Assembly (NCBI RefSeq): GCF_030652515.1 | Contig: NZ_JAUSAR010000067.1 | Coordinates: 62,001 to 126,000 of the forward strand | Length of the DNA stretch: 64,000 bases | Reading direction: 5' to 3' | From: Aquabacterium sp. | GTDB taxonomy: Bacteria > Pseudomonadota > Gammaproteobacteria > Burkholderiales > Burkholderiaceae_C | Shown: positions 48,602 to 59,566 of the stretch, one piece after another | How positions within the stretch are numbered: the stretch's first letter is position 1 | How the letters are laid out: each line of letters starts with the position of its first letter | Made by a program: the position numbers and the translations under genes | The notes under the pieces: model-generated | What the model was told of the DNA's origin: nothing | Seen by the model: only the letters and a program-made list of their open reading frames with translations | Database searches by the model: none

Positions 48602-49494
48602 GGGCTGTGCGGAGTGAGAGGGGTGGTGGATTGTGGCGCGGAATGACTCGCCGTTGGCCACGAAATTGGGGGGATTTCGGATGCGGACCAAACCTTCAGG
48701 GCATCGACGGTGGCGGCCACATCGTGAACACGCACCACCTTCGCGCCTTGCTGAACGCTGGCCAGCGCGGCGGCCAGGCTGGCGGCCAAGCGGTCGCCCA
48801 CGGGCTTGCCCGTGACCTGCCCCAGGGTGGACTTGCGGGACCAGCCCACCAACAGGGGCAGCCCAAAACTCAGAAGCTCGTTCTGCCGACGGAGCAGGTC
48901 CAGGTTGTGCTGCGGTGTCTTGCCAAAACCGATGCCGGGGTCCAGGCACAGCCTTTTTCGAGAAACGTCCTGGGCCACCAAGGCTTGCACCCTGCCCTGC
49001 AAGAAGGTGCGCACCTCGTCAATCACATCGGTGTAGTGCGGGCGAGATTGCATGGTGGATGGGTCACCCTGCATGTGCATGAGGCAGACCCCGCATTGGC
49101 CATGCGCCACCACTGCCGCCTCTGCACCCGGCGCCTGCAAAGCACGGATGTCGTTGATGATGTCCACACCCAGGTTCAGGGCCCGCTGCATCACCTCAGC
49201 CTTGCAGGTGTCCAGCGAAATGGGCACACCCAGTTTGAGCGCTTCCAACAAAACCGGCCCCACACGCGTCCATTCTTCTTCAACGCGCAAGGTGGGGGCA
49301 CCTGGGCGGCTCGACTCACCACCGATGTCCAGGATGTCAGCACCTTCTTTCAACAACTGTTCGCAATGCACCAGTGCCGACCTGGCATCGGCATGATTGC
49401 CGCCATCTGAAAAAGAATCCGGGGTGACATTGACGATGCCCATCACCTTTGGTGAGGACAGATCGATGCGAAATCGGGTGGTGTGCCAAAGCAT
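48598..49494 (-). CDS. folP: Dihydropteroate synthase
   Basis: Joins para-aminobenzoate to the pterin pyrophosphate in folate synthesis. 298 residues: [36 protein letters not shown], and the [15 protein letters not shown] loop with [10 protein letters not shown]. The C-terminus has a short Ser/Thr/Pro-rich tail. Between ftsH and glmM, in the common proteobacterial order. Confidence 0.95.
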   Translation of the reverse strand: MLWHTTRFRIDLSSPKVMGIVNVTPDSFSDGGNHADARSALVHCEQLLKEGADILDIGGESSRPGAPTLRVEEEWTRVGPVLLEALKLGVPISLDTCKAEVMQRALNLGVDIINDIRALQAPGAEAAVVAHGQCGVCLMHMQGDPSTMQSRPHYTDVIDEVRTFLQGRVQALVAQDVSRKRLCLDPGIGFGKTPQHNLDLLRRQNELLSFGLPLLVGWSRKSTLGQVTGKPVGDRLAASLAAALASVQQGAKVVRVHDVAATVDALKVWSASEIPPISWPTASHSAPQSTTPLTPHSP

Positions 49495-49520
49495 GGGTGG
49501 TGGAGACCAAACGCTCGGTG

Positions 49521-49548
49521 AAAAGACAACGGGGCCGAAGCCCCGTTG
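49521..49548 (-). terminator. Terminator of ftsH
   Basis: On the minus strand CAACGGGGC-TTCG-GCCCCGTTG then TCTTTT. Partial readthrough would feed folP-glmM. Confidence 0.8.
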
Positions 49549-49586
49549 ATTGAATCACGCCTGACTGTCGGCGCAGTTGATGCGGA

Positions 49587-51494
49587 TCAGGCCGCAGCCG
49601 GGGCACCATCGGTGCTCACGGGTGGCTTGGTGCCACCACCAGGCGGCGTGGTGCGGGGAACCCAATCTTTCGGAGGACGAGGCTCGCGACCACTCATGAT
49701 GTCTTCGATCTGCTCGGCATCGATGGTTTCCCATTCGAGCAAAGCCTTGGCCATCGAGTGCATCTTGTCCTTGTTGTCCTCGATGAGCTTGCGGGCGACG
49801 CCGTATTGCTCGTCGATGATCCGGCGGATCACGTGGTCCACCGTCTGCATGGTCTGCTCGGACATGTTGGTGGTCTTGGTGACCGAACGGCCCAGGAACA
49901 CTTCGCCTTCGTTGTCGGCGTAGACCATGGGGCCCAATTCGTCGGTCATGCCATAGCGCATCACCATGTCACGGGCGATGCCCGTGGCGCGCTCGAAGTC
50001 GTTGCTGGCGCCAGTGGTCATCTGGTTCATGAACACTTCTTCAGCGATGCGGCCACCGAACAACACCGAGATGGTGTCAAGCATGCGCTCCTTGTCCATG
50101 CTGTAGCGGTCGCCTTCAGGCAACTGCATGGTCAGGCCCAGTGCACGGCCACGCGGAATGATCGTGACCTTGTGGACCGGATCAGTCTTGGGCAGCATGC
50201 GCGCGACCAGGGCGTGACCGGCCTCGTGGTAGGCCGTGTTGCGGCGCTCTTCCTCGGGCATGATCAGCGACTTGCGCTCAGGGCCCATCATGATCTTGTC
50301 CTTGGCCTTCTCGAAGTCCTGCATCTCGACCACACGGCCACTGCGGCGTGCGGCGAACAAGGCAGCTTCGTTGACCAGGTTGGCCAGATCAGCACCCGAA
50401 AAACCAGGCGTGCCACGGGCCAGGATGTCCGAGCGCACGTCTTGGCCCACGGGGACCTTGCGCACATGGACGTTCAGGATCTGTTCGCGGCCACGCACAT
50501 CGGGCAGCGTCACGTAGACCTGGCGGTCGAAACGGCCAGGACGCAGCAAGGCCGGGTCCAGGATGTCGGGGCGGTTGGTCGCGGCGATCACGATGACGCC
50601 CAGGTTGGTCTCAAAACCATCCATCTCGACCAGCATCTGGTTGAGGGTCTGTTCGCGCTCGTCATTGCCACCACCCAGGCCCGCGCCACGATGGCGGCCG
50701 ACCGCGTCGATTTCGTCGACGAAGATGATGCAGGGGGCGTTCTTCTTGGCTTGCTCGAACATGTCGCGGACACGGGCAGCGCCCACGCCAACGAACATTT
50801 CAACGAAATCAGAGCCGGAAATGGTGAAGAACGGCACCTTGGCTTCGCCGGCAATCGACTTGGCCAGCAGCGTTTTACCGGTGCCAGGAGGGCCAACCAG
50901 CAACACGCCACGGGGAATGCGACCGCCAAGTTTCTGGAATTTCTGCGGATCGCGCAGGAAATCGACCAATTCCTTGACTTCTTCCTTGGCCTCGTCGCAA
51001 CCAGCCACGTCCGCAAACGTGACGTTGTTGTTGGTGTCGTCCAGCATGCGGGCGCGGCTCTTGCCGAAGCTGAAAGCCCCGCCTTTGCCGCCGCCTTGCA
51101 TCTGGCGCATGAAATAGATCCAGACGCCGATCAGCAACAACATGGGGCCCCAGGACACCAGCAGGCTCATGATGAGCGAGGGCTCTTCGCGGGGCTTGAC
51201 GTCGAACTTGACGCCGTTGTTGATCAGGTCGCCGACCAGACCACGGTCCAGTATGGTGGCCGTGCTGCGCAGACGCTTGTCGTCACTGGTGACCGCAATG
51301 ATCTCCGTGCCGCCACCGCCGCTGTCTTGCAGGGTGACGCTCTTGATGCGCTTGGCGCGGACTTCTTCGAGGAAGTCCGAGTAGCCAATTTGGTTACCGG
51401 CCGTCGTGGCGCGATCAAACTGCTTGAACACGGTGAACAGCACCAACGCCACCACCAGCCAAACAGCAACTTTCGAGAACCATTGATTGTTCAC
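49587..51494 (-). CDS. ftsH: ATP-dependent zinc metalloprotease FtsH
   Basis: Membrane-anchored AAA+ protease, 635 residues. Two helices ([32 protein letters not shown]) flank a periplasmic loop. Walker [18 protein letters not shown], Walker [13 protein letters not shown], second-region [11 protein letters not shown], and zinc motif [11 protein letters not shown] are all present. The C-terminus ends in a Gly/Pro-rich tail. It degrades misfolded membrane proteins and regulators. Follows rlmE on the minus strand. Confidence 0.97.
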   Translation of the reverse strand: MNNQWFSKVAVWLVVALVLFTVFKQFDRATTAGNQIGYSDFLEEVRAKRIKSVTLQDSGGGGTEIIAVTSDDKRLRSTATILDRGLVGDLINNGVKFDVKPREEPSLIMSLLVSWGPMLLLIGVWIYFMRQMQGGGKGGAFSFGKSRARMLDDTNNNVTFADVAGCDEAKEEVKELVDFLRDPQKFQKLGGRIPRGVLLVGPPGTGKTLLAKSIAGEAKVPFFTISGSDFVEMFVGVGAARVRDMFEQAKKNAPCIIFVDEIDAVGRHRGAGLGGGNDEREQTLNQMLVEMDGFETNLGVIVIAATNRPDILDPALLRPGRFDRQVYVTLPDVRGREQILNVHVRKVPVGQDVRSDILARGTPGFSGADLANLVNEAALFAARRSGRVVEMQDFEKAKDKIMMGPERKSLIMPEEERRNTAYHEAGHALVARMLPKTDPVHKVTIIPRGRALGLTMQLPEGDRYSMDKERMLDTISVLFGGRIAEEVFMNQMTTGASNDFERATGIARDMVMRYGMTDELGPMVYADNEGEVFLGRSVTKTTNMSEQTMQTVDHVIRRIIDEQYGVARKLIEDNKDKMHSMAKALLEWETIDAEQIEDIMSGREPRPPKDWVPRTTPPGGGTKPPVSTDGAPAAA

Positions 51495-51709
51495 CGCGGC
51501 TCCTTATGCCATTCACCTTCTATTTCGGCCGGCGCAGGATGCAATCCGATAACCGAAACAGATTCAAAAAACCCCGCATCCAAGCCACTGAACACGCAGT
51601 CTTCGCGGTACATGGGGACGATTCTATGCGAGTCAAGCCCCCGCTTGCATGGACCAATCCCTCGACAACCCCAGGATTTACGTCTCATCACCAACATCAC
51701 ACTCAAATT

Positions 51710-52384
51710 TCATCGATTTTTAGGCCCGATGCCCACCAAAAATGTTTCAGACGATTTGTCGCGTGACGCTTTTGGTTTGATCGGCTTGACCACCCGGAAT
51801 GACTTTTTAAACAATTCCACCAGTTGGCTGTAGCCACTGCCGTGAAAGACCTTGCAGACCAGGGCGCCTTCCGCCTTGAGGTGCGCCATGGAAAACTCCA
51901 CGGCCAGCTCAACCAGGTGCTCGATCTTGGCGGCATCCGACGACTCGATGCCGCTGAGGTTGGGAGCCATGTCCGACAAGACCACGTCCACCGGGCGACC
52001 ACCCACCATCGTGTCGAGTTGCGCCAAAACAGCATCCTCCCGGAAATCGCCCAGGATGAACTGCACGCCCTCGATGGGGTCGAACTCCAGGAGGTCCAAC
52101 GCGATGATGGCCCCGTTGAGTTCGCCCACAGCGGCGCCACCCACACCAGCGTCTTTCGGGGCGAATTTGCGACGGACGTACTGGCTCCAGGCGCCGGGAA
52201 CGGCCCCCAAGTCGATCACCAACTGGCCCGGCTTGATCAGATTGAGGCTTTCGTCGATCTCTTTGAGCTTGTAGGCCGCACGTGCCCGAAAGCCGTCTTT
52301 TTTGGCCATTCGGACGTAAGGATCGGTCAGATGGTCGTTCAACCAGGCCTTATTGACCTTTTTGCTTTTCGTTTTGACTTTCAT
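51710..52384 (-). CDS. rlmE: 23S rRNA 2'-O-methyltransferase (U2552)
   Basis: A 224-residue FtsJ enzyme. SAM-binding [19 protein letters not shown], catalytic Lys/Asp/Lys/Glu series visible in [33 protein letters not shown] and the GASRxxS-like end. It is divergent from yhbY and upstream of ftsH, a standard pair. Confidence 0.95.
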   Translation of the reverse strand: MKVKTKSKKVNKAWLNDHLTDPYVRMAKKDGFRARAAYKLKEIDESLNLIKPGQLVIDLGAVPGAWSQYVRRKFAPKDAGVGGAAVGELNGAIIALDLLEFDPIEGVQFILGDFREDAVLAQLDTMVGGRPVDVVLSDMAPNLSGIESSDAAKIEHLVELAVEFSMAHLKAEGALVCKVFHGSGYSQLVELFKKSFRVVKPIKPKASRDKSSETFLVGIGPKNR

Positions 52385-52401
52385 GGCTCGATAATAGAGG
52401 G

Positions 52402-52869
52402 ATGCCTGCTATTGAATTGACAACTGCCGAGCGACGTGCCCTGAGGGCCGACGCACACCACCTTGATCCCGTCGTCATGATCGGGAACGAAGGCCTGACC
52501 ACCAACGTCGTCAAAGAGACCGACCACGCATTGAAAGCCCACGGGCTCATCAAGATTCGCGTGTTGGGAGACGACCGCACCGCGCGCAACGAGATGTTCG
52601 CCGCTTTGTGCGATCAATTGAGCGCCGCGCCGATCCAGCACATCGGTAAATTGCTGATTTTGTGGCGCCCCATTCCGGAAAAAGAGGCTGAAGAGGCTTC
52701 CAACGGTGCCAATGGGTCGCGCATCGTCAAGATCCTGAAGTTCTCCAAGAGTGGCACCCGCCGCCCGGAAGTCAAGAAAGTGACCGTGATGGGCAACCAG
52801 CGCGTGACCGCCGGCGGTTTGATCAAACGCGCCAAAAAGCGCGTTCCCAGCACCAAGAAACCCGGCTGA
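52402..52869 (+). CDS. yhbY: Ribosome assembly RNA-binding protein YhbY
   Basis: A 155-residue CRM-domain protein that binds pre-50S subunits. The core is residues 1-97 ([49 protein letters not shown]). A basic C-terminal tail of about 50 residues ([25 protein letters not shown]) is longer than in E. coli YhbY. Divergent from rlmE with a 17-base gap, convergent with the DUF4149 gene. Confidence 0.93.
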   Translation: MPAIELTTAERRALRADAHHLDPVVMIGNEGLTTNVVKETDHALKAHGLIKIRVLGDDRTARNEMFAALCDQLSAAPIQHIGKLLILWRPIPEKEAEEASNGANGSRIVKILKFSKSGTRRPEVKKVTVMGNQRVTAGGLIKRAKKRVPSTKKPG

Positions 52870-52879
52870 TCCGGGCGAC

Positions 52880-53323
52880 TCAGCGGCGGCCAGTGAGCCG
52901 CCACGCCAGGGCCAGCACCAGCACCCCCTTGAACAGGAACAAGCTGGACGACATGGCGTGCAGGGTGCCGAAGGACAAACTCCCCTGCCCCGCCTTGGCC
53001 GCCACAATCATCGGACTCAGGGCGAAATGGCCCAACACGGTGGCGAACAAGGCGCCCATCACCAACATCAGCTCCGCCGACATGACCGACTGGCCGGCCT
53101 GCAGTGCCGCCTGGCGGGTGCGCTGACGCTCGATGAAAAACAAGGCCATGGCCAGCACCAGGCTGACATAGGCTTCGATCGCGAAAATGCGCCCGGCCGC
53201 CAAACCGGCCAGGCTTCGATCCAACACCGCGAACAGGCTGGGGGCGGCCATGCCCCCGACGGCCAACAAAATACCGGCCCACATGGCGGCCAGCACTTGC
53301 TGAAAACGTGACGCAAAAGCCAT
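52880..53323 (-). CDS. DUF4149 membrane protein
   Basis: A 147-residue protein with four predicted helices (QVLAAMWAGILLAVGGMAAP, LVLAMALFFIE, LMLVMGALFATVLGHFAL, LFLFKGVLVLALAW). Matches the DUF4149 (TMEM205-like) pattern. Nine bases after greA, so in one operon; function unknown. Confidence 0.88.
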   Translation of the reverse strand: MAFASRFQQVLAAMWAGILLAVGGMAAPSLFAVLDRSLAGLAAGRIFAIEAYVSLVLAMALFFIERQRTRQAALQAGQSVMSAELMLVMGALFATVLGHFALSPMIVAAKAGQGSLSFGTLHAMSSSLFLFKGVLVLALAWRLTGRR

Positions 53324-53332
53324 GTATTTGTC

Positions 53333-53809
53333 TTATTGGTAGCGAACTTCGATGATTTCGTAGTGGCGCACGCCACCTGGCGCCTGCACGGCCGCCACAT
53401 CACCGGCTTCCTTGCCAATCATGGCGCGCGCGATGGGCGAGCTGATCGACACCAGGCCCAGCTTCAGGTCGGCTTCGTCGTCGCCCACGATCTGGTAGGT
53501 CACGGCGGCACCAGACTCTTCTTCTTCCAGATCAACGGTGGAGCCAAACACCACGCGGCCACCGGCGTCCAGCGAAGCTGGATCAATGATCTGAGCGGCC
53601 GACAATTTGCCTTCGATTTCCTGGATGCGGCCTTCGATGAAGCCCTGCTTGTCCTTGGCCGCGTCGTACTCGGCATTTTCCGACAGGTCGCCCTGAGCAC
53701 GCGCCTCGGCGATGGCCAGGACCACGGCGGGACGCTCGACGTGCTTGAGCTTCTGCAACTCTTGTTTGAGCTTTTCTGCGCCAACTTTGGTGATGGGGAT
53801 GGTGGACAT
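53333..53809 (-). CDS. greA: Transcription elongation factor GreA
   Basis: Rescues backtracked RNA polymerase by stimulating cleavage. 158 residues; N-terminal coiled coil ([20 protein letters not shown]; the acidic tip is in [20 protein letters not shown]), C-terminal FKBP-like domain. The start MSTIPITK is chosen; an in-frame extension to 53884 runs through the leader hairpin. A structured leader (53837-53878) precedes it; carB is upstream. Confidence 0.96.
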   Translation of the reverse strand: MSTIPITKVGAEKLKQELQKLKHVERPAVVLAIAEARAQGDLSENAEYDAAKDKQGFIEGRIQEIEGKLSAAQIIDPASLDAGGRVVFGSTVDLEEEESGAAVTYQIVGDDEADLKLGLVSISSPIARAMIGKEAGDVAAVQAPGGVRHYEIIEVRYQ

Positions 53810-53836
53810 GATGATGTGTCTCTCGAAATGAATGGA

Positions 53837-53878
53837 GCCGCGCCCGTGAGCCATCTGACGATGGGTTCCGGGCGCGGC
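53837..53878 (-). promoter_or_regulatory. Structured leader of greA (nested hairpins)
   Basis: Perfect 10-base outer stem (GCCGCGCCCG / CGGGCGCGGC) enclosing a 5-base inner stem (CCATC-TGAC-GATGG on the plus strand), 28 bases before the greA ATG. No T-run. Could be a leader attenuator or the end of the carB message. Confidence 0.5.
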
Positions 53879-53898
53879 CCTCATGGTGATCTGGAGCC

Positions 53899-53920
53899 GG
53901 GGCGCTGTGCACTGCGCCCC
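53899..53920 (-). terminator. Possible carB terminator hairpin
   Basis: GGGGCGC - 8-base loop - GCGCCCC just past the carB stop, without a T-run, so a weak or Rho-assisted stop. Confidence 0.4.
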
Positions 53921-53933
53921 GAGCAGTGCCAGT

Positions 53934-56900
53934 TTAGTGCAGTTTGGCGTGAAGTTCCTGCAGTGAATACACCACCAGATCGTCCTGATGCTTGAGCGCC
54001 TCGACGGCAGCCTCGCAACCAGCCATGGTCGTGTAATACGTGATCCGGTTGGCCAAGGCGGCCGTGCGGATGCTGCGGGAATCGGCGATCGCCGTGCGCG
54101 TTTCGTCCACCGTGGTGAACACCAGCTGGATCTCGCCGCCCTTGATCATGTCACTGATGTTGGGGCGACCATCCTTGACCTTGTTCACCGCCTTGACGGG
54201 GATGCCCGCCTCGGCGATGGCCGCGGCGGTGCCCTTGGTGGCCACCAGTGTGAAGCCCAGGGTGACCAGGTCGCGGGCTATGCTCACGGCACGGGCCTTG
54301 TCATTGTTCTTGACCGAGATGCACACAGTGCCCTTGGTGGGCAGGCGCGAACCAGCACCCAGCTGGCTCTTGAGCATGGCTTCACCGAAGGTGACACCCA
54401 CGCCCATGACCTCGCCGGTGGAGCGCATTTCCGGGCCAAGCACCGGGTCGACGCCCGGGAACTTGTTGAACGGGAACACGGCTTCCTTGACGCTGAAATA
54501 AGGTGGGATGACTTCGCGCGGCGGCTTGCCGTCGGCGCTGGTCTGGTCCTTGAGCTTCTGGCCGGCCATGCAGCGCGCGGCGATCTTGGCCAGGGCCTGG
54601 CCGGTGGCCTTGGACACATAAGGCACGGTGCGCGAAGCGCGTGGGTTCACTTCCAGCACGTAGACGGTGGCCTTGTCCAGGCTGCCGGTCACGTCGCCCT
54701 GGATGGCGAACTGCACGTTCATCAGGCCGACCACCTTGAGGGCTTTGGCCATCAAGGCCGTCTGGCGGCGCAACTCTTCTTGCAAAGGCTGGCTCAGCGT
54801 GTACGGGGGCAGCGAGCAGGCCGAATCGCCCGAGTGGACGCCCGCTTGCTCGATGTGCTCCATGATGCCGCCGATCATCACATCGGTGCCATCGCTGATG
54901 CAGTCCACATCGACCTCGACGGCGTCGTCCAGGAAGCGGTCCAGCAGCACGGGCGATTTGTCGGAGACGCGGACCGCTTCGCGCATGTAGCGTTCCAAAT
55001 CCTTGTCGCCATGTACGATTTCCATGGCGCGGCCGCCGAGCACGTAGCTGGGGCGCACGACCAGGGGGTAGCCGATCTCTTGAGCCAGCGACAGGGCGGC
55101 TTCTTCGGTGCGGGCCGTGCGGTTGGGCGGTTGCTTCAGGTCCAGCGTGTGCAGCAGGGCCTGGAAGCGTTCGCGGTCTTCGGCGATGTCGATGCTGTCA
55201 GGCGTGGTGCCGATGATGGGCACGCCGTTGGCTTCCAAATCAAGCGCGAGCTTCAAAGGCGTCTGGCCGCCGTACTGCACGATCACGCCGACGGGCTTTT
55301 CCTTGTCGACGATTTCAAGCACGTCTTCCAGGGTCACTGGTTCGAAGTACAGGCGGTCGGAGGTGTCGTAGTCGGTGGACACCGTTTCGGGGTTGCAGTT
55401 GACCATGATGGTCTCGTAGCCGTCTTCGCGCATGGCGAGGGCGGCGTGGACGCAGCAGTAGTCGAACTCGATGCCCTGCCCGATGCGGTTCGGGCCACCG
55501 CCCAGTACCATGATCTTCTTCTTGGCGGTGGGCTCGGCTTCGCACTCGGCGCCTTCAACCTCGTAGGTCGAGTACATGTAAGCCGTTTGCGTTGAGAACT
55601 CGGCCGCACAGGTGTCTACACGCTTGTAGACCGGGCGCACACCATGGGCCACGCGGGCGCGGCGCACGTCGTGCTGGTTGGTGCCCATCAGCTTGGCCAG
55701 TCGGCGGTCCGAGAAGCCCTTTTGCTTCAGGTAACGCACCTCGGCCTTGCTCAGGCTTTCCAGCTTGCGGGCCTTGACCTGCGCTTCGGTCTTGATGATG
55801 TCTTCGATCTGGGCGAGGAACCAAGGGTCGATGTTGGTCTCTTCAAAGACCTCGTCCAGGCTCATGCCCAAACGGAAGGCGTCGCCCAGGAAGCGGATGC
55901 GCTCGGGGCCGGGCTCGCCGATCTCTTGAATGATTTCTTCGCGGTCGGTGCTGATCTCGGTCAGGCCATCGATGCCGGTTTCCAGACCGCGCAGGGCTTT
56001 CTGGAAGGATTCCTGGAAAGTGCGGCCCATGGCCATCACTTCGCCCACCGACTTCATCTGTGTGGTCAAACGCGAGTCGGCTGCGGGGAATTTCTCGAAG
56101 GCGAAACGCGGGATCTTGGTGACCACGTAATCGATCGAAGGCTCGAACGAAGCAGGCGTGGCACCGCCAGTGATGTCGTTCTTCAGTTCATCCAGCGTGT
56201 AGCCCACGGCCAGCTTGGCCGCGATCTTGGCGATCGGGAAGCCGGTGGCTTTGGAGGCCAAGGCCGACGAACGCGACACACGGGGGTTCATCTCGATCAC
56301 GACCATGCGGCCGTTCTTCGGATTGATCGAGAACTGCACGTTGGAGCCGCCGGTCTCGACGCCGATTTCGCGCAGGATGGCGATGGAGGCGTTGCGCAGC
56401 AGTTGGTATTCGCGGTCGGTCAGGGTCTGGGCGGGGGCCACGGTGATCGAGTCACCGGTGTGCACGCCCATCGGGTCCAGGTTCTCGATCGAGCAAACGA
56501 TGATGCAGTTGTCCGCCTTGTCGCGAACCACTTCCATCTCGAACTCTTTCCAGCCGATCAGTGATTCTTCAATCAGCAATTCGTTGGTCGGCGACAGGTC
56601 CAGGCCGCGCTTGCAGATCTCTTCGAACTCTTCGGGGTTGTAGGCGATGCCACCACCCGTGCCACCCAGCGTGAAGCTGGGGCGGATGACGGTGGGGAAG
56701 CCCGGGCCGCCGGTCAGCGTGGCAATGTGCTTTTGCACTGCCCAGGCCTCTTCCAGCGTGTGCGCGATGCCCGACTTGGCCGAGTCCAGGCCGATGCTGG
56801 TCATCGCGTCCTTGAACTTCAGGCGGTCTTCGGCTTTCTCGATCGCCTTTTCGTTGGCGCCGATCATCTCGACCTTGTACTTCTCTAACACGCCGTGCTT

Positions 56901-57209
56901 GTGCAGATCCAGCGCGCAGTTCAGCGCGGTCTGGCCGCCCATCGTTGGCAGGATCGCGTCGGGGCGTTCCTTGGCGATGATGCGCTCGACCACCTGCCAG
57001 GTGATGGGCTCGATGTAGGTGACGTCGGCCGTGTTCGGGTCGGTCATGATGGTCGCAGGATTGCTGTTGACCAAGACGACTTTGTAGCCCTCTTCGCGCA
57101 AGGCCTTGCAAGCCTGGGCGCCGGAGTAATCGAACTCGCAGGCCTGACCGATGATGATCGGGCCAGCGCCGATGATGAGGATGGTTTTGATGTCTGTGCG
57201 CTTAGGCAT
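53934..57209 (-). CDS. carB: Carbamoyl-phosphate synthase large subunit
   Basis: Makes carbamoyl phosphate for arginine and pyrimidines. The 1091-residue protein has two ATP-grasp halves (start [77 protein letters not shown]) and a C-terminal MGS-like regulatory domain ending in [14 protein letters not shown]. The longer frame to 57275 contains the carA-carB spacer and is rejected. carA is 87 bases upstream. Confidence 0.97.
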   Translation of the reverse strand: MPKRTDIKTILIIGAGPIIIGQACEFDYSGAQACKALREEGYKVVLVNSNPATIMTDPNTADVTYIEPITWQVVERIIAKERPDAILPTMGGQTALNCALDLHKHGVLEKYKVEMIGANEKAIEKAEDRLKFKDAMTSIGLDSAKSGIAHTLEEAWAVQKHIATLTGGPGFPTVIRPSFTLGGTGGGIAYNPEEFEEICKRGLDLSPTNELLIEESLIGWKEFEMEVVRDKADNCIIVCSIENLDPMGVHTGDSITVAPAQTLTDREYQLLRNASIAILREIGVETGGSNVQFSINPKNGRMVVIEMNPRVSRSSALASKATGFPIAKIAAKLAVGYTLDELKNDITGGATPASFEPSIDYVVTKIPRFAFEKFPAADSRLTTQMKSVGEVMAMGRTFQESFQKALRGLETGIDGLTEISTDREEIIQEIGEPGPERIRFLGDAFRLGMSLDEVFEETNIDPWFLAQIEDIIKTEAQVKARKLESLSKAEVRYLKQKGFSDRRLAKLMGTNQHDVRRARVAHGVRPVYKRVDTCAAEFSTQTAYMYSTYEVEGAECEAEPTAKKKIMVLGGGPNRIGQGIEFDYCCVHAALAMREDGYETIMVNCNPETVSTDYDTSDRLYFEPVTLEDVLEIVDKEKPVGVIVQYGGQTPLKLALDLEANGVPIIGTTPDSIDIAEDRERFQALLHTLDLKQPPNRTARTEEAALSLAQEIGYPLVVRPSYVLGGRAMEIVHGDKDLERYMREAVRVSDKSPVLLDRFLDDAVEVDVDCISDGTDVMIGGIMEHIEQAGVHSGDSACSLPPYTLSQPLQEELRRQTALMAKALKVVGLMNVQFAIQGDVTGSLDKATVYVLEVNPRASRTVPYVSKATGQALAKIAARCMAGQKLKDQTSADGKPPREVIPPYFSVKEAVFPFNKFPGVDPVLGPEMRSTGEVMGVGVTFGEAMLKSQLGAGSRLPTKGTVCISVKNNDKARAVSIARDLVTLGFTLVATKGTAAAIAEAGIPVKAVNKVKDGRPNISDMIKGGEIQLVFTTVDETRTAIADSRSIRTAALANRITYYTTMAGCEAAVEALKHQDDLVVYSLQELHAKLH

Positions 57210-57212
57210 ATC

Positions 57213-57296
57213 GTGTCTCCTGCCGAGCCGTCTCAAAGGAGACACGCACCCCCTTGGGGGGCAGCGAAGCGGCAAAGCCGCAAGCTTGGGGGCTAA
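57213..57296. repeat. REP-like palindromic spacer between carA and carB
   Basis: Contains GTGTCTCC (57213-57220) and GGAGACAC (57238-57245), then a C-run/G-run pair (CCCCCTTGGGGGG), GCGGC-AAA-GCCGC and GGGGGC. The second part resembles short GC-rich palindromic repeats I recall from Comamonadaceae intergenic regions. No other copy is visible in this window. Confidence 0.5.
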
Positions 57297-58448
57297 TCAT
57301 TTGTTCTCCATCAATGCCACAAAGCGTTCGAACAGGTAGCTGATGTCATGCGGTCCGGGCGAGGCTTCCGGGTGACCCTGGAAGCAGAAAGCGGGTTTGT
57401 CGGTGCGGGCCAGGCCTTGCAGCGTGCCGTCGAACAGCGAGATGTGCGTAGGGCGCAGGTTGGCGGGCAGCGTTTTCTCATCGACCGCGAAACCGTGGTT
57501 CTGGCTGGTGATGCTGACGCGGCCGGTGTCCAGATCCTTGACCGGGTGGTTGGCGCCGTGGTGGCCGAACTTCATCTTGAAGGTCTTGGCACCTGAGGCG
57601 AGCGCCATGATCTGGTGACCCAGGCAGATCCCGAAGGTGGGGATGCCGGTTTCGATCAGTTCGCGGGCCGCCGCGATGGCGTAATCGCAAGGCTCCGGAT
57701 CACCAGGGCCGTTGGACAAGAAGATGCCATCGGGCTTGTACTTGAGCACCTCGGCGGCGGGTGTCTTGGCGGGCACCACGGTGACCTTGCAGCCCCGTTG
57801 CGCCAGCATGCGCAGGATGTTGCGTTTGACGCCGAAGTCATAGGCCACCACGTGGAACTTGGGCGCGGTTTGCTGGCCGAAGCCTTCGCCCAACGCCCAT
57901 TCGGTTTCGGTCCAGACCGAGGTTTCGGTGGCGGACACCACCTTGGCCAGATCCTGACCAGCCATGTTGGGCGCGGCCTTGGCCTTGGCGATGGCGTCAA
58001 GCTTCACTGCTTCGGTGATTTCCTGGCCAGCGGGCAGGCCAACGATGCAACCATTTTGCGCACCCTTGGTACGCAAAATGCGTGTCAGTTGGCGGGTGTC
58101 GATCCCGGCGATGGCCACGATGCCTTGGGCTTGCAAGTACTCGGACAGAGACTGCGTCTGGCGGAAATTGGAAACCCGGATGGGCAGGTCTTTGATGATC
58201 AGACCAGAGGCATGGACTTTCGACGCTTCGACATCCTCAGGATTGACGCCATAGTTGCCAATGTGCGGATACGTCAGGGTGACGATCTGTTGGCAATAGC
58301 TGGGGTCGGTGAGGATTTCTTGGTAGCCGGTGAGCGAGGTGTTGAACACCACTTCGCCGACTGTGTGACCGGCAGAGCCGATCGAAGTGCCAGAAAAGAC
58401 CGTGCCGTCTGCGAGGGCCAGAAGAGCTTGGGGCAGTACGGGCAGCAC
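57297..58448 (-). CDS. carA: Carbamoyl-phosphate synthase small subunit
   Basis: Glutaminase subunit of 383 residues that supplies ammonia to Car[21 protein letters not shown] and the class I amidotransferase active site [10 protein letters not shown] (Cys), with [15 protein letters not shown] (His/Glu). Start is GTG 58448, with GGAG nine bases upstream and the expected [14 protein letters not shown] following; an upstream extension is not supported. Confidence 0.95.
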   Translation of the reverse strand: MLPVLPQALLALADGTVFSGTSIGSAGHTVGEVVFNTSLTGYQEILTDPSYCQQIVTLTYPHIGNYGVNPEDVEASKVHASGLIIKDLPIRVSNFRQTQSLSEYLQAQGIVAIAGIDTRQLTRILRTKGAQNGCIVGLPAGQEITEAVKLDAIAKAKAAPNMAGQDLAKVVSATETSVWTETEWALGEGFGQQTAPKFHVVAYDFGVKRNILRMLAQRGCKVTVVPAKTPAAEVLKYKPDGIFLSNGPGDPEPCDYAIAAARELIETGIPTFGICLGHQIMALASGAKTFKMKFGHHGANHPVKDLDTGRVSITSQNHGFAVDEKTLPANLRPTHISLFDGTLQGLARTDKPAFCFQGHPEASPGPHDISYLFERFVALMENK

Positions 58449-58562
58449 GGGGTTATTCTCCGTTGTTGTGCGCGCCCAGCTCTGCTCTTGAAGAGCCGAT
58501 TCCGGTGAGGGTGAAACGATGCAAGTTTCGCTAGGCGGAGGTGGTTTCGGGTAAACCTGTAG

Positions 58563-58570
58563 AGTATAAC
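58563..58570. promoter_or_regulatory. Overlapping -10 elements for carA and bfr
   Basis: AGTATAAC holds TATACT reading left (carA) and TATAAC reading right (bfr). -35 matches are poor for both, so this is a suggestion only. Confidence 0.3.
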
Positions 58571-58613
58571 CCATCGTGCTGTCGCAAAGCATTTCACATC
58601 CCACGGAGGCCCC

Positions 58614-59081
58614 ATGAAAGGCGACATGAAAGTCATCGAACACCTGAACGCTCAACTCAAAAATGAGCTGACAGCCACCAACCAGTACTTCCTGCACTAC
58701 CGCATGCTCAAGCACTGGGGTTTTGACAAGCTGGCCAAGAAAGAATACGAAGAATCGATCGGCGAAATGAAGCACGCCGACAAGCTGATGGAGCGCATCT
58801 TCACGCTGGATGGTCTGCCCAATCTGCAGGATCTGGGCAAGCTGCTGATCGGTGAAGACGTGCCCGAGCTGCTGAGTTGCGACCTGCAACTGGAAAGCGG
58901 CGCCCAGCAAACCATCAAGGACGGCATCGCCTACTGCGAAACCGTGCGCGACTACGTGTCACGCGATCTGCTGCAGGACATCCTGGACGACACGGAAGAG
59001 CACATCGACTTCCTGGAAACCCAGATCGACCTGATCGCCAAGGTTGGGCTGCAAAACTACCTGCAGTCGCAGATCAGTTAA
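58614..59081 (+). CDS. bfr: Bacterioferritin
   Basis: Iron-storage protein of 155 residues forming a 24-mer. Ferroxidase residues E18, E51, H54, and later E and H in TEEHIDFLE are present; M52 is the haem ligand. [19 protein letters not shown] is a typical start, GGAGG lies a few bases upstream. Paired with bfd downstream. Divergent from carA. Confidence 0.96.
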   Translation: MKGDMKVIEHLNAQLKNELTATNQYFLHYRMLKHWGFDKLAKKEYEESIGEMKHADKLMERIFTLDGLPNLQDLGKLLIGEDVPELLSCDLQLESGAQQTIKDGIAYCETVRDYVSRDLLQDILDDTEEHIDFLETQIDLIAKVGLQNYLQSQIS

Positions 59082-59087
59082 GCCCAG

Positions 59088-59127
59088 ACGGGCCGCCGCA
59101 ACGCGCAACACCAAAGCAGCGGCCCGT
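59088..59127 (+). other. Inverted repeat between bfr and bfd
   Basis: Perfect 9-base arms ACGGGCCGC and GCGGCCCGT with a 22-base loop. No T-run; an mRNA hairpin of unknown effect. Confidence 0.35.
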
Positions 59128-59168
59128 GACAAATCCCCGGAAACCATGGGGACTCCACACTCAGGGGA

Positions 59169-59196
59169 TTGACCGCGAATCGTTCTTATTTAGAAT
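59169..59196 (+). promoter_or_regulatory. Promoter of bfd
   Basis: TTGACC, 16-base spacer, TAGAAT, 29 bases before the bfd ATG. Local DNA is AT-rich, but a Fur-box match is poor. Confidence 0.55.
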
Positions 59197-59224
59197 ATCG
59201 TCATCAACTCAGGTTCTTGACGCC

Positions 59225-59443
59225 ATGATTGTCTGTGTTTGCAACCGCATCTCTGATCGCGACATCGTGCGCCATGCGCAGCAAGGGTGTTCGTCGTTCG
59301 ACGACCTCCAGTTCGAACTGGGGGTGTCCACCTGCTGTGGCAACTGCGAACAATGCGCACGCGCCGTCTTCCAGGGCGCCAAACGGGCCGCCACCGACTC
59401 GACCCATGCCGTGGTTTCTTTGGGTTCGCCAGCATTCGCCTGA
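59225..59443 (+). CDS. bfd: Bacterioferritin-associated ferredoxin
   Basis: A 72-residue [2Fe-2S] protein that reduces the ferritin core to release iron. MIVCVCNRISDRDI with C4 and C6, and STCCGNCEQC with C38 and C41, give the expected ligands. The start is inside a longer in-frame stretch that would overlap bfr, which is rejected. Next to bfr, though with its own promoter. Confidence 0.93.
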   Translation: MIVCVCNRISDRDIVRHAQQGCSSFDDLQFELGVSTCCGNCEQCARAVFQGAKRAATDSTHAVVSLGSPAFA

Positions 59444-59566
59444 AACAGCGCGCCCCAAACGCGCGGCATTTCGCACAATCACTCCGCGCCTTTTTCCCTT
59501 AACTTTGCCGCAGCCTGACCGATACCTCTGTAGGACCAGTCGGTTTGGCTTGCAGCAGAGGGAATC

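Noticed and set aside
49758..51833. Open frame of 691 codons opposite ftsH
   Set aside because: Antisense to the complete ftsH gene with all its motifs; same His/Asp/Gly composition bias.
59178..59203. Fur box upstream of bfd
   Set aside because: The AT-rich palindrome TTCT-TATTT-AGAA matches the consensus poorly, so only a promoter is recorded.
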